Source of the DNA: Chloroflexota bacterium
GTDB lineage: Bacteria; Chloroflexota; Anaerolineae; Caldilineales; Caldilineaceae
Assembly: GCA_003577005.1 (NCBI GenBank)
Contig: QEUW01000058.1
Span: forward strand, 1 to 26,029
Reading direction: 5' to 3'
Length of the DNA: 26,029 nt
Positions 1 to 7,435 of this stretch are shown piece after piece; position 1 is the stretch's first letter, and every line of letters begins with the position of its first letter. The translations under genes and the position numbers were made by a program. Below the pieces are notes generated by a model. That model searched no databases and was not told the origin of the DNA. It saw only the letters and a list, made by a program, of their open reading frames with translations.

Positions 1-78
1 ATGAAGGCGCCCGGCAAGCGATGGCGATTCGAATAGGCCGTTGCCCCGTAAGTCAAACCATCGTGAACGCGCAAGGCC

Positions 79-828
79 GTGTTGAGCCAGGAGGCGGCGC
101 GCGACCGGGTACCCCTAGCCTGGGGCATCTACCAGAAATCGCCACAAGAGATGGCCGAGGATGCACAGCGCGGACTGGCCGCAGGCTTTCACAGCATCAA
201 GCTCAAAGTGGGGCGCGAGCTCGCCGACGACGTGGCTGCAGTACGCGCGGTGGCCCAGGTCGTTGGGCCGGATGTGCCGTTGCGTCTGGACGCCAACATG
301 GCCTGGCGTTCGGTGCCCGAGGCGGCCACGGCCATCCACGCGCTGGCGGCTGAAGCGCGCATCGCCTGGATCGAGCAGCCGCTCGGTCGCGATAACCTGG
401 CCGGGATGCGGCTGTTGCGCCAGCGCTCCCCGGCGCCCATCATGGCCGATGAGAGTATCCAGACGCTGGGCGATGCGTATCGAGTTGCCCAAGCCGAAGC
501 GGCGGACATTTTTAATGTGTATGTGGTCGAGGCGGGTGGTCTGTTGCCTGCCAGTCACATCTTTGCGCTGGCCGCCACGCTGGGCATCCCTTGTATCCTC
601 GGCAGCCAGGCCGAGATGGGCATCGGCACGGCGGCTGCCGCCCATCTGGGTGTGGCCGTGGCGCATCTGCCCTATCCCTGTGAGACTTTTGGTCCCCTGC
701 GCTACGTACGGGACGTTGTCAAGCCGGGCCCGCGCATCGAAAACGGCTATCTGTATCCGCCGGAAGACCCTGGCCTCGGCGTCCAGCTCGACTGGGATAC
801 GCTGCGCGACTGGCAGGTTGAATTCTAG
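79..828 (+). CDS. Mandelate racemase/muconate lactonizing enzyme family protein, N-terminally truncated
   Basis: The product matches the C-terminal TIM barrel of the enolase superfamily, whose members abstract a proton alpha to a carboxylate using a divalent metal. From the GTG at 79, the KxK pair is K41/K43 (IKLKVG), the metal ligands are D71 (with N73, LRLDAN), E99 (WIEQPL) and D124-E125 (MADES), and E179 lies in GSQAEMG. At 249 residues it lacks the roughly 120-residue N-terminal capping domain of the family (usual length about 370). The upstream frame has stops at 34, 49 and 64, and recognisable similarity begins only near nucleotide 91 (AARDRVPLAWG). The Lys usual at the end of strand 6 is Tyr148. 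The gene is either a 5'-deleted pseudogene or is interrupted by a rearrangement or assembly join. Fold assignment is firm; substrate is unknown. Confidence 0.75.
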   Translation: MLSQEAARDRVPLAWGIYQKSPQEMAEDAQRGLAAGFHSIKLKVGRELADDVAAVRAVAQVVGPDVPLRLDANMAWRSVPEAATAIHALAAEARIAWIEQPLGRDNLAGMRLLRQRSPAPIMADESIQTLGDAYRVAQAEAADIFNVYVVEAGGLLPASHIFALAATLGIPCILGSQAEMGIGTAAAAHLGVAVAHLPYPCETFGPLRYVRDVVKPGPRIENGYLYPPEDPGLGVQLDWDTLRDWQVEF

Positions 829-829
829 A

Positions 830-905
830 CCTTTCGGCTGTCTAGCAGTTATCGAAAGGCCGCAGAGTTCGTACGTGGGCGTGGGAACTCCGCGCTTTCT
901 TTGTA
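830..905 (+). terminator. Two hairpins after the enolase-family gene, possible terminator
   Basis: Directly after the stop codon there is a 7-bp stem CCTTTCG/CGAAAGG (830-836 with 853-859). A second stem follows, CGCAGAGTTC with GAACTCCGCG (861-870 with 885-894, one mismatch), and then a short T-rich stretch CTTTCTTTG. There is no long U tract, so termination is only a guess. Confidence 0.35.
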
Positions 906-1170
906 CGACAAAACCAGTAGAGCGACCTCTTGTCTTTCTATGTCACAGCCTGCCATCGCCTGTGACGAGATCAACTCACAGATTCACCTCCTCCATCGTT
1001 CGACGCCGCTTCCGCGCCTGGTCACCTGGCCAGGGGCCAGTCCAACCACCTGGCCTATCGTCGAGCCGCCAGTCTGTACGCTGCAGTCGAGTTGACCTTA
1101 CTGTAAGCTAGATTTGGCGTATCGGTTCCCCCACCTGTCTGGCAGTCTTCTCCGGGGAACTGCCAAATTC

Positions 1171-1341
1171 TGGTGCATTATCAGCCTGGCTGTCGCGGGT
1201 GCATATACGCGTTGTTCGATTGATTCGGATAACGATGTAGAACATTGGGTGGCCTGGCGCACTGGCTCGATCCGCTGGACGGTTGTGTCGCATGTGGTGA
1301 TGAACTTTCTGGGCATGGGCGCAATCCTTTATTTTGCATGA
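1171..1341 (+). pseudogene. Possible remnant of a CPBP (CAAX-type) membrane protease C-terminus
   Basis: The 829-1366 gap holds no convincing intact gene. In frame 1, up to a stop at 1339-1341, it reads WRTGSIRWTVVSHVVMNF followed by a hydrophobic tail. This resembles the last conserved segment of CPBP intramembrane proteases, where a His and an Asn four residues apart sit in a membrane helix after an RTGS-like turn. The residues before it are not recognisable, and there is no start codon with a ribosome binding site. A decayed gene end is the best reading, but chance similarity is possible. Confidence 0.25.
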
Positions 1342-1366
1342 TACGCCTGGAGTAAAGGAGGTTTCT

Positions 1367-2245
1367 GTGAAGAGATCGAACGTGGTTGTTGGGCTCTCGT
1401 CGCTGGTGGCTTTGCTGGCGTTGGTCGCGGCCGGCGCCGGCCTGTTCTGGCCGGGCGAAGGCAGCCCGTTTACGTTCACCACTCTGCGCGGCCAGACTGT
1501 GGAAATGTATGGGCAAGGGTTGTATCGTTACGACACCTTCTTCAAGGCAGCCATTTTGCGGGGGACGGATGGTGTGACGCTCCTGGTGGGCATTCCCTTG
1601 CTGGTTTGGGCGATTGGGTGCTATCAGCGTGACTCGCTGCGCGGTGGGCTGCTGCTGACCGGCGTGTTGGCCTATTTCCTCTACAAATCTGCCTCGCTGG
1701 CGCTTGGGGTTGCTTACAACGACCTGATCCTCGTCTATACTGTCTATTTCTCGGCCAGCCTCTTCGCCTTTGTGCTGGCCTTCACCTCGATTGACCTGCC
1801 GGCCCTGTCTGCACGCGTTTCACCCAATTTGCCGCATGGCTGGATCGCCGCGTTTCTGTTTCTGGCCGGCCTGTCGGTCTTCGTCTGGCTCATCGATATT
1901 ATTGGTGGCCTGGCACAAGGGAGGGCGCCGGAGAATCTAGCGAGCTACACGACCGAAATCACCTATCCAATCGACCTCGGCATTATCGCGCCGGCTGCGT
2001 TTCTGGGCGGCGTGCTTGTCCTCCGCCGGGCGCCGTTGGGGTACGTGCTGGCAGCCACGCTGCTCACCCTCAATGCCCTGGTCGGGGTTATGGTAGTGGG
2101 GCAGAGCATCGCACAGACGCTGGCCGGGATCACGCTGAGCACTGTGGAATGGGTTGCGTTTGTGGGGACCTTTGTGGTGATGAGCGTGGTTGCGGTCTGG
2201 CTGCTGGCTCTCCTCTTCCGCCATATTGAGGACGTAAAGATATAG
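1367..2245 (+). CDS. Multi-spanning membrane protein of unknown function
   Basis: This 292-residue protein is almost wholly hydrophobic, with about eight predicted membrane helices. The first begins at the N-terminus (VVVGLSSLVALLALVAAGAG), and the last ends about ten residues before the C-terminus. A conserved-looking stretch after helix 1 reads TLRGQTVEMYGQGLYRYD. I do not recognise a characterised family; I have the impression that similar hypothetical proteins occur in Chloroflexota. The start is GTG 1367 rather than the ATG at 1334, because AAAGGAGG at 1354-1361 is placed five bases before it. The next gene begins 14 bases downstream with an equally strong ribosome binding site, so the two are probably co-transcribed and may act together in the membrane. 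No catalytic motif is visible. Confidence 0.8.
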   Translation: MKRSNVVVGLSSLVALLALVAAGAGLFWPGEGSPFTFTTLRGQTVEMYGQGLYRYDTFFKAAILRGTDGVTLLVGIPLLVWAIGCYQRDSLRGGLLLTGVLAYFLYKSASLALGVAYNDLILVYTVYFSASLFAFVLAFTSIDLPALSARVSPNLPHGWIAAFLFLAGLSVFVWLIDIIGGLAQGRAPENLASYTTEITYPIDLGIIAPAAFLGGVLVLRRAPLGYVLAATLLTLNALVGVMVVGQSIAQTLAGITLSTVEWVAFVGTFVVMSVVAVWLLALLFRHIEDVKI

Positions 2246-2259
2246 TCAAAGGAGGAGTG

Positions 2260-2895
2260 ATGGAGGATCTGCCGGAAGTCAAACGAAATTACCAGGCCGA
2301 AGTACACTTTGCCCTGGGCGCTGTGATTCAGGGCGTGACCGTGGCCGCATTGGGCAACGAATTGGCCGCTGCGCTCAAAAACCTGCCCTTCCCCGGCGCG
2401 ATCTGGGTCTTTGTCACTGGCGTCCAGAGTCTGCTGCTCTGTATTGCCTTCTGGTACACCTTTATGAACAACTATTTCTTTGGCTTCCGCGTGATCAATC
2501 TGACCGCCAGGACCCATTTCCTGTATGCCACACTCTACCTGATCTTGGGGCTGCAACAGCATATCGCTATTCAATTCTTGGCCGCGCCGCGCATCTGGAT
2601 GACCCTCTACGTGCTGCTGATCGCCACCGTGCTGGCTGGCGCCTGGATTTCGTCGCAGGTGACGGTCATCGACAACAGCGAGGCGCGCCGGGCATTCGAC
2701 TATGACCCCGGCGCTAGCGTCTTTTTGATCGCATTCTTCCTGGCGCTGGTTAGCCTGATCATATGGTATGTTGCGCCCGGCGTGGATGGCGTGCTGTTCA
2801 GGTCGATGGTGCTTTTGATTTCGGGCGTCGGGCTGGTTCTGTTTATCGTCTACTCCGTCCGGCGCTTTCAACGGCATTTGGAAGTGGAGCCGTAG
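2260..2895 (+). CDS. Six-helix membrane protein of unknown function
   Basis: This 211-residue protein has a short hydrophilic N-terminus (MEDLPEVKRNYQAEVHF), about six predicted membrane helices and a basic C-terminal tail (SVRRFQRHLEVEP). The ATG at 2260 is chosen because AAAGGAGG at 2248-2255 lies four bases before it; an in-frame GTG at 2257 is too close to the ribosome binding site. It follows the preceding membrane protein by 14 bases, suggesting a two-gene operon. A loop between helices 4 and 5 is charged (IDNSEARRAFDYDPG). I do not recognise the family and cannot assign a transported or bound substrate. Confidence 0.75.
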   Translation: MEDLPEVKRNYQAEVHFALGAVIQGVTVAALGNELAAALKNLPFPGAIWVFVTGVQSLLLCIAFWYTFMNNYFFGFRVINLTARTHFLYATLYLILGLQQHIAIQFLAAPRIWMTLYVLLIATVLAGAWISSQVTVIDNSEARRAFDYDPGASVFLIAFFLALVSLIIWYVAPGVDGVLFRSMVLLISGVGLVLFIVYSVRRFQRHLEVEP

Positions 2896-3083
2896 CCAAT
2901 ATATTCGCTGTGCGCGGCAAAAGGAGAGTTACGACGACAACCCATTGCCGTTCTGGAGAAGGGGCACATCACGGGCGCACTTGCGTACACTGCCGTACGC
3001 CAGCACATATTCCAGACGATAGCTCATGACCAGGTCTGCTGAAGTTGCGGATAGGGTGGTGGTTTGGACCAGCTAAGCTGGCG

Positions 3084-3154
3084 ACCTTCCGGCTAGTTTG
3101 CAACCGCACCCCCGAAGGTGATAGCAGATGAACATACGAACCTCCAAGAGGTTC
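3084..3154. repeat. Hairpins in the 2896-3448 gap, proximal part
   Basis: The 553-base gap before the hydrolase gene has no supported gene. Its first part contains a 6-bp stem ACCTTC/GAAGGT (3084-3089 with 3114-3119) and a tight perfect hairpin GAACCTC-CAA-GAGGTTC (3138-3154). Neither is followed by a T tract. Confidence 0.45.
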
Positions 3155-3220
3155 TAATGCGCCTTAAGGTGGGGTGTGTCCAGGATTGGGGGCGAGCATT
3201 TGGCGAACCAAGCATGGCGC

Positions 3221-3361
3221 GCCCCGGGGGGCCCCCGGGGCCGGAGATGCGCCGGTCAGACAAACAGACGCCGGCCCTTGCCCGGAATGCGGGGTACAGG
3301 GGGCAAGATGGCATCTTGTCCTACTCGCCCCAAATTTCCGATACCCCCGATTTTTTGGGGC
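3221..3361. repeat. Palindrome cluster upstream of the CocE-type hydrolase
   Basis: Three perfect inverted repeats follow one another. First is an all-GC palindrome with 10-bp arms around a single central G (3221-3230 and 3232-3241). Second is GGGCAAGATG-G-CATCTTG (3301-3318); a 26-bp stretch around it (3299-3324) recurs with one difference at 7409-7434. Third is a stem GCCCCAAA/TTTGGGGC (3327-3334 with 3354-3361). They are probably dispersed palindromic elements; a role in transcription of the downstream gene is not shown. Confidence 0.6.
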
Positions 3362-3448
3362 AGATAGCGCACTTTTGGGAAATCTGTTACCATACGCTAC
3401 ACCCCCATCAAACAAGCTCACACCAAATAGTAGAACAAGAAGGTGCAA

Positions 3449-5461
3449 ATGTCTGCCAACGCAACACAAGCGCTCTTTCCGGTGCGTGTCGTCGAGCACG
3501 TGCGCATCCCCATGCCCGACGGCATTGAACTCGACGCCACGCTCCACATGCCCGACGCCGAAGGACCCTTCCCGGCGGTCTTTGAGTACCTGCCCTACCG
3601 TAAGGATGATCTGGGTGCAGGCGGGGCGCGCTATCACCACTACCTGGCCGAGCGCGGCTATGTCTCGATCCGGCTGGATGTACGGGGCACCGGCAGTTCC
3701 GACGGCACAGCCATCGACGAGTATTCGGTGCAGGAGCAACTGGACGGAGTCGAAGCTATCGCCTGGATGGCCGCCCAGCCCTGGTGTACCGGGAAGGTCG
3801 GCATGTTTGGCACGTCGTACGGGGGCTTCAACTCGTTGCAGGTTGCCATGCACCGGCCACCGGCGCTCAAGGCCATCTGCCCCATGTACTTTACCGACAA
3901 CCGCTACACCGACGACTGCCACTATAAGGGCGGCACCATGCAGATGCTCTACGACATGGCGACCTACGGGCTTTCGATGGTGGTGCAAAACAGCCTGCCG
4001 CCCTATTACGAAGCGGTGGGCGAACGGTGGGCGCAGGTCTGGGAGGACCATCTCAAGGCCGAGCCGTGGCTGCTGCCGTGGGAATCCAACCACGTTTGGA
4101 ATGCGTATTGGCAGCAGGGTTCACTCTGCGAAAATTATGGCGCTATCACCGCCGCCACCTTTCTCATCGGCGGCTGGCGCGACGGCTACATGAACTGCAA
4201 TCTGCGCACCTTCGAGCACCTGGAATGTCCCAAGAAGCTGCTCATCGGCCCCTGGCTCCACGCCCGGCCCGACAGCGGCGTTCCCGGCCCGCGCATCGAC
4301 CACATCCACGAGATGGTGCGCTGGTATGACTACTGGCTCAAGGGGATCGACAATGGCGTGGTGGAGGAGCCGCCCGTCTGCATCTATGTCCAGCAGTACG
4401 ACCCACCCCAGGCCGACCGCCCATTGACCAGCGGTTTCTGGCGCTACGAAGCAGGCTGGCCGCTCGAACGCAGCAGCGAGCAGCCGCTCTATCTCGCCGG
4501 GAAAGAGCAGCTGCAAGAGGCGCCACCGGCTGCAACCGGCTCGGCCAGCTACGAATACAATCCGACGGTCGGCACGAGCTTTGGCCTCTTTTCCGCCGCC
4601 AGCCCGCATATTCTACCTATGGACCAACGGGTCGAGGATGCCTATTCGCTCAACTGGACCAGCGATCCACTGGACGAAGGGCTTGAAATTCTTGGCTATC
4701 CTGAGGCCGTGATCCACGTCTCTGCCACCACCGATGTGGCCTTTGTCGTCGTCCGTCTCACCGACATTGCGCCCGACGGGCAGGCCGCGCTGGTGACCAA
4801 GGGTGTCCTCAACCTGACACACCGCGATTCGCACGCCCACCCCGAACCACTGGAGCCGGGCAAAGTCTACGAGGTGAACTTTCTGCTCGACGCCACTAGT
4901 TGGGTCTTTGAGCCGGGGCACCGCATCCGCGTCAGCATCAACGGGGCGGACTATCCCAACTCGTGGCCATCACCCAAACTATATACTGGCAGCGTCCACT
5001 TTGGCGGCGAGCGTGCCTCGCAGTTGGTTCTGCCGGTGGTGGGGCCGCAACCTGAGCGCTATCCGGAGCCAAGTTTTCTGCCGCCACCGGTGATTCCGTC
5101 ACCGGTGTCAGGCTATGGAGAACGACCCATCTGGCGGGTGACGCGCGATTACATGGAGAACAAGACCGAGGTTTATCTCCATCGCAGCGGCTTTACTCGC
5201 GTCAGCGACAGGCTCTCGATCACAAGCATGGCCGAGGCCACCACCTCGGTCTTTGAGAAAAAGCCGGCGTACGCTACTATCCGCGGCGTCAACCAGGTGG
5301 TGCTCCACTGGCCGGAACGCACCATCGACACGCGCGCCCGCGGCCAGATCGAAAGCGACGAGCAGAACTTCCACGTCACTATCCAGCTTGAAATCACCAT
5401 GGACGGTGTGCCGTTCCACCAGCGGCGCTGGCTGAAATCGATCCCGCGGCAGTTGTTGTAA
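3449..5461 (+). CDS. CocE/NonD family alpha/beta hydrolase (X-Pro dipeptidyl-peptidase S15-like)
   Basis: A serine hydrolase of the CocE/S15 group, which cleaves esters or amides such as acyl-peptides or beta-lactam side chains. From the ATG at 3449 the nucleophile is S123 in GTSYGG, the acid is D245 in GGWRDGYM and the base is H271 in GPWLHA, so the triad is complete. The LDVRGTGSSDG loop typical of the family precedes it at about residues 76-86. A C-terminal jelly-roll domain (PepX_C) runs from about residue 400 to 540. About 110 further residues follow that I cannot assign, so the 670-residue protein is longer than bacterial cocaine esterase (about 570). There is no signal peptide, so it is cytoplasmic. 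AGAAGG lies five bases before the chosen start; a GTG at 3443 is the alternative. The natural substrate cannot be read from sequence. Confidence 0.92.
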   Translation: MSANATQALFPVRVVEHVRIPMPDGIELDATLHMPDAEGPFPAVFEYLPYRKDDLGAGGARYHHYLAERGYVSIRLDVRGTGSSDGTAIDEYSVQEQLDGVEAIAWMAAQPWCTGKVGMFGTSYGGFNSLQVAMHRPPALKAICPMYFTDNRYTDDCHYKGGTMQMLYDMATYGLSMVVQNSLPPYYEAVGERWAQVWEDHLKAEPWLLPWESNHVWNAYWQQGSLCENYGAITAATFLIGGWRDGYMNCNLRTFEHLECPKKLLIGPWLHARPDSGVPGPRIDHIHEMVRWYDYWLKGIDNGVVEEPPVCIYVQQYDPPQADRPLTSGFWRYEAGWPLERSSEQPLYLAGKEQLQEAPPAATGSASYEYNPTVGTSFGLFSAASPHILPMDQRVEDAYSLNWTSDPLDEGLEILGYPEAVIHVSATTDVAFVVVRLTDIAPDGQAALVTKGVLNLTHRDSHAHPEPLEPGKVYEVNFLLDATSWVFEPGHRIRVSINGADYPNSWPSPKLYTGSVHFGGERASQLVLPVVGPQPERYPEPSFLPPPVIPSPVSGYGERPIWRVTRDYMENKTEVYLHRSGFTRVSDRLSITSMAEATTSVFEKKPAYATIRGVNQVVLHWPERTIDTRARGQIESDEQNFHVTIQLEITMDGVPFHQRRWLKSIPRQLL

Positions 5462-5532
5462 GCTGCTCGAAGGCGAAGGGAGCTGCTAATGATTAACAAT
5501 ATAAATCGGTAATCGCGTAGGGGGCATGGCAA

Positions 5533-5630
5533 GACCTCCGGGAGGTGACCGGAATCAGCTTCGTTAACCAAACTATTTGTGGTCACCTCCCGGAGGGCGG
5601 GTGTACCGACCACGCGAAGTCTCGTTGTAG
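5533..5630. repeat. Foldback repeat element, copy A
   Basis: A perfect 16-bp inverted repeat (5535-5550 with 5581-5596, each arm itself containing CCTCCGGGAGG) surrounds a 30-base loop. It is followed by AAGTCTCGTTGTAG (5617-5630). The loop start GTGACCGGAATCA, the right arm and the terminal motif all recur in the element at 11495-11650. The matching left terminus is missing here, so this is a 5'-truncated or diverged copy lying between the hydrolase and the methyltransferase. Confidence 0.7.
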
Positions 5631-5649
5631 CACTAGTAGCAAACCATAC

Positions 5650-5678
5650 AGGACAGCTTACGCATTTCAGCATATACT
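5650..5678 (+). promoter_or_regulatory. Putative sigma-70-type promoter of the methyltransferase gene
   Basis: AGGACA (5650-5655) and TATACT (5673-5678) are spaced 17 bases apart. The expected start site, six or seven bases after the -10 box, falls on the ATG at 5685, which fits a leaderless mRNA. There is no ribosome binding site before that ATG. Confidence 0.5.
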
Positions 5679-5684
5679 ATCCCC

Positions 5685-6407
5685 ATGCGTAATGAGGATT
5701 CCTGGATTATCAGACTCTACGCCTGGCTCTGCCAGCGTCTCTACCACGAACTGGCCTGGACTTATGATTGGGTTGGCCGGGCCGTCAGCGCCGGGCGCAT
5801 GACCTACTGGCGCCGGCAGGCGCTTGCCTATCTGCCCGCCGTATTGCCCGGTAGCGGAGAGCCTCGTGTCCTCGAGCTTGGCTTTGGCACGGGAGAACTG
5901 CTCATCGACCTGGCGCGCCAGGGTCACAATCCGTATGGATTGGAACTGTCGCCTGCCATGCAGGGGGTTGCACTACAAAAGTTGAATAGCCTGGGTTTGC
6001 GCCCACCGCGCGTGCGCAGTCAGGCGCAAGCCATACCCTTCGCCACTGGCTCCTTTACGGCGATTATTGCGACCTTTCCAACGCGGTATATTTTGGATGA
6101 ACAGACGCTGCGTGAATGCGCCCGTCTGCTGGCGCCTGGCAGTGGCTCAAATGGAAACACTGGTGGCTGCCTGATCATCGTCGGGCTCTGGGTTGCGCTG
6201 CGGCCGCCGGCCCTGGCGCGGCTGATCCCTGTCTTCTACGGCGAACCACCACGCGAATTCATGACCCAGGTCGAGGAACGACTGGCCACGGCCGGTTTTG
6301 TCAGCGAATGGGCGCCTTTTCATGATGGGGTGGCCACGATCTCGGTCTTGATCGGGCGGCTGGCACCTCCAGAATCGGATTCAGCCCTTGATCGGCTGAT
6401 CAGATGA
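5685..6407 (+). CDS. Class I SAM-dependent methyltransferase
   Basis: A 240-residue soluble Rossmann-fold methyltransferase. Motif I, which binds S-adenosylmethionine, is VLELGFGTGEL at about residues 62-72. The acidic residue at the end of strand 2 is in YGLELSPAM, and the post-motif region AQAIPFATGSFTAIIATFP matches the usual motif II/III layout seen in UbiE-like small-molecule methyltransferases. The N-terminal 50 residues are Trp/Tyr/Arg-rich and may help bind the acceptor, which cannot be predicted. No Shine-Dalgarno sequence precedes the ATG, but a -10-like TATACT lies seven bases upstream. The next gene starts nine bases after its stop, so the two are probably co-transcribed. Confidence 0.88.
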   Translation: MRNEDSWIIRLYAWLCQRLYHELAWTYDWVGRAVSAGRMTYWRRQALAYLPAVLPGSGEPRVLELGFGTGELLIDLARQGHNPYGLELSPAMQGVALQKLNSLGLRPPRVRSQAQAIPFATGSFTAIIATFPTRYILDEQTLRECARLLAPGSGSNGNTGGCLIIVGLWVALRPPALARLIPVFYGEPPREFMTQVEERLATAGFVSEWAPFHDGVATISVLIGRLAPPESDSALDRLIR

Positions 6408-6416
6408 AACTCGCAT

Positions 6417-7214
6417 ATGCGGTCGGGCACGATATCTCTTAGCGACGATTTTCGATCGGGTATAGCCTCCTCATGGCGAACACACCTCGTGGGTGGCGGT
6501 CAATTGGCCACGACGCCGGGCGGGTTGCGCCTCTCGTACCGGGCTGCCAGGGCGGACAGCTACACAAATGCCCAGATCGACGACTATCAGGGGCTGCCGC
6601 GCAGCCGTTTCCATTGGCGACCGCCTCTCAGCTTGCGTGTCACGGCGCGCTTTTCTCACCCGACTGATCAACTGCGGGGGACAGCCGGTTTTGGCTTCTG
6701 GAATGATCCCTTCGCCATGACCGGCGCACGGTTGCCCACGTTGCCGCGTGCCATCTGGTTTTTCTTCAACTCGGCGGATGCGCCGCTCAAGCTGGCATTG
6801 GAGACCCCTGGGTATGGCTGGCGAGCCGCTACAATCGACGGCTGGCGGGCACCGTTTCTGCTGCTGTCGCCTACGATCCCAGCCGCGCTGATCCTCCTGC
6901 GGTGGCGTTGGCTCTACCGCCGTGCCTGGCCGCTGGCCCAGTGGGCTATGGGCGTGGCCGAGGCGTTAATTGACGTGGACCTGACTGTCTGGCACACGTA
7001 CGAGATCTACTGGGGCGCCCGGCAGGCCATCTTTCGGGTCGACGGCGCCGATCTGTTCACAACCGGCCGTTCACCGCGCGGTCCACTCGGTCTGGTGCTC
7101 TGGATCGACAATCAGGGCATGGTGGTGACGCCCTGGCAGTTGCCCAGCCACCGTCTGTTGAGCGTGGAGCACGAACAGTGGCTTGAGGTCGGAAAGGTGA
7201 TGATCACGACTTGA
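6417..7214 (+). CDS. Hypothetical protein, possibly concanavalin-like beta-sandwich
   Basis: The product is 265 residues, rich in Trp, aromatic and beta-forming stretches. It begins with a pattern (SLSDDFRSG..SSWRTH..GGQL) common at the start of laminarinase/DUF1080-like jelly-roll domains. Later segments such as GTAGFGFWNDPF, WHTYEIYWGARQAIFRVDG and PLGLVLWIDNQG fit the strands of such a sandwich. The middle has one hydrophobic segment (FLLLSPTIPAALILLRWRWLYRRAW) that could be a membrane hairpin or helix, which is odd for a lectin-like domain. No signal peptide or catalytic Glu pair is visible. It lies nine bases after the methyltransferase gene. Its stop codon overlaps the -35 box of the tRNA promoter. 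Function unknown. Confidence 0.65.
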   Translation: MRSGTISLSDDFRSGIASSWRTHLVGGGQLATTPGGLRLSYRAARADSYTNAQIDDYQGLPRSRFHWRPPLSLRVTARFSHPTDQLRGTAGFGFWNDPFAMTGARLPTLPRAIWFFFNSADAPLKLALETPGYGWRAATIDGWRAPFLLLSPTIPAALILLRWRWLYRRAWPLAQWAMGVAEALIDVDLTVWHTYEIYWGARQAIFRVDGADLFTTGRSPRGPLGLVLWIDNQGMVVTPWQLPSHRLLSVEHEQWLEVGKVMITT

Positions 7215-7240
7215 CAGCCGGCGCCAATTGGGGGTATACT
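7211..7240 (+). promoter_or_regulatory. Sigma-70-type promoter of the tRNA-Gly gene
   Basis: A perfect TTGACA (7211-7216) and TATACT (7235-7240) are separated by 18 bases, about 48 bases before the tRNA. The -35 box overlaps the stop codon of the preceding gene (TGA 7212-7214). A second TATAAT at 7273-7278 lacks a recognisable -35. Confidence 0.7.
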
Positions 7241-7288
7241 TGGCATTATAGTAGCGCTACGGTGAGGTCGGCTATAATTAATTTAATT

Positions 7289-7363
7289 GCGGGTATAGTT
7301 CAGTGGCAGAACGTGTGCTTCCCAAGCACAATGTCGCCGGTTCAAGTCCGGCTACCCGCTCCA
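7289..7363 (+). tRNA. tRNA-Gly, anticodon CCC
   Basis: The cloverleaf is complete. The acceptor GCGGGTA pairs perfectly with TACCCGC, the D stem is GTTC/GAAC, the anticodon stem is TGTGC/GCACA with loop TTCCCAA (anticodon CCC, reading GGG), and the T stem is GCCGG/CCGGC with loop TTCAAGT. The discriminator base is T and the 3' CCA is encoded. Length is 75 with CCA. It has its own promoter upstream and a strong terminator six bases downstream. Confidence 0.97.
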
Positions 7364-7368
7364 GATGA

Positions 7369-7400
7369 GCATCTGGCCTTGTGGCCAGATGCTTTTTTTT
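7369..7400 (+). terminator. Intrinsic terminator of the tRNA-Gly gene
   Basis: A perfect 10-bp stem GCATCTGGCC/GGCCAGATGC with a four-base loop is followed at once by eight T residues (7393-7400). Confidence 0.92.
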
Positions 7401-7408
7401 GGGTGGTA

Positions 7409-7434
7409 GGGGGCAAGATGGCATCTTGCCCTAC
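7409..7434. repeat. Short palindromic repeat, second copy
   Basis: GGGCAAGATG-G-CATCTTGCCC is a perfect palindrome with 10-bp arms and flanks that continue to pair (GGTA/TACC with two unpaired G). It repeats 3299-3324 with one base different. It lies between the tRNA terminator and the stop codon of the minus-strand transglutaminase gene, one base from that stop, so it could help end that transcript, though it lacks a T tract on that side. Confidence 0.65.
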
Positions 7435-7435
7435 C

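Noticed and set aside
1963..2877. A 304-codon minus-strand open frame across the two small membrane proteins
   Set aside because: The translation is hydrophilic and His/Gln/Asp-rich with no domain, while the plus-strand frames have perfect ribosome binding sites and membrane-protein composition.
2896..3030. In-frame continuation after the stop of the second membrane protein (reads IAVLEKGHITGALAY...)
   Set aside because: It looks slightly protein-like, but has no start, no family I recognise, and would need stop read-through.
3174..4193. A 339-codon plus-strand frame overlapping the start of the hydrolase
   Set aside because: Out-of-frame shadow rich in Arg/Pro/Ser/Thr; the hydrolase frame carries the full catalytic triad.
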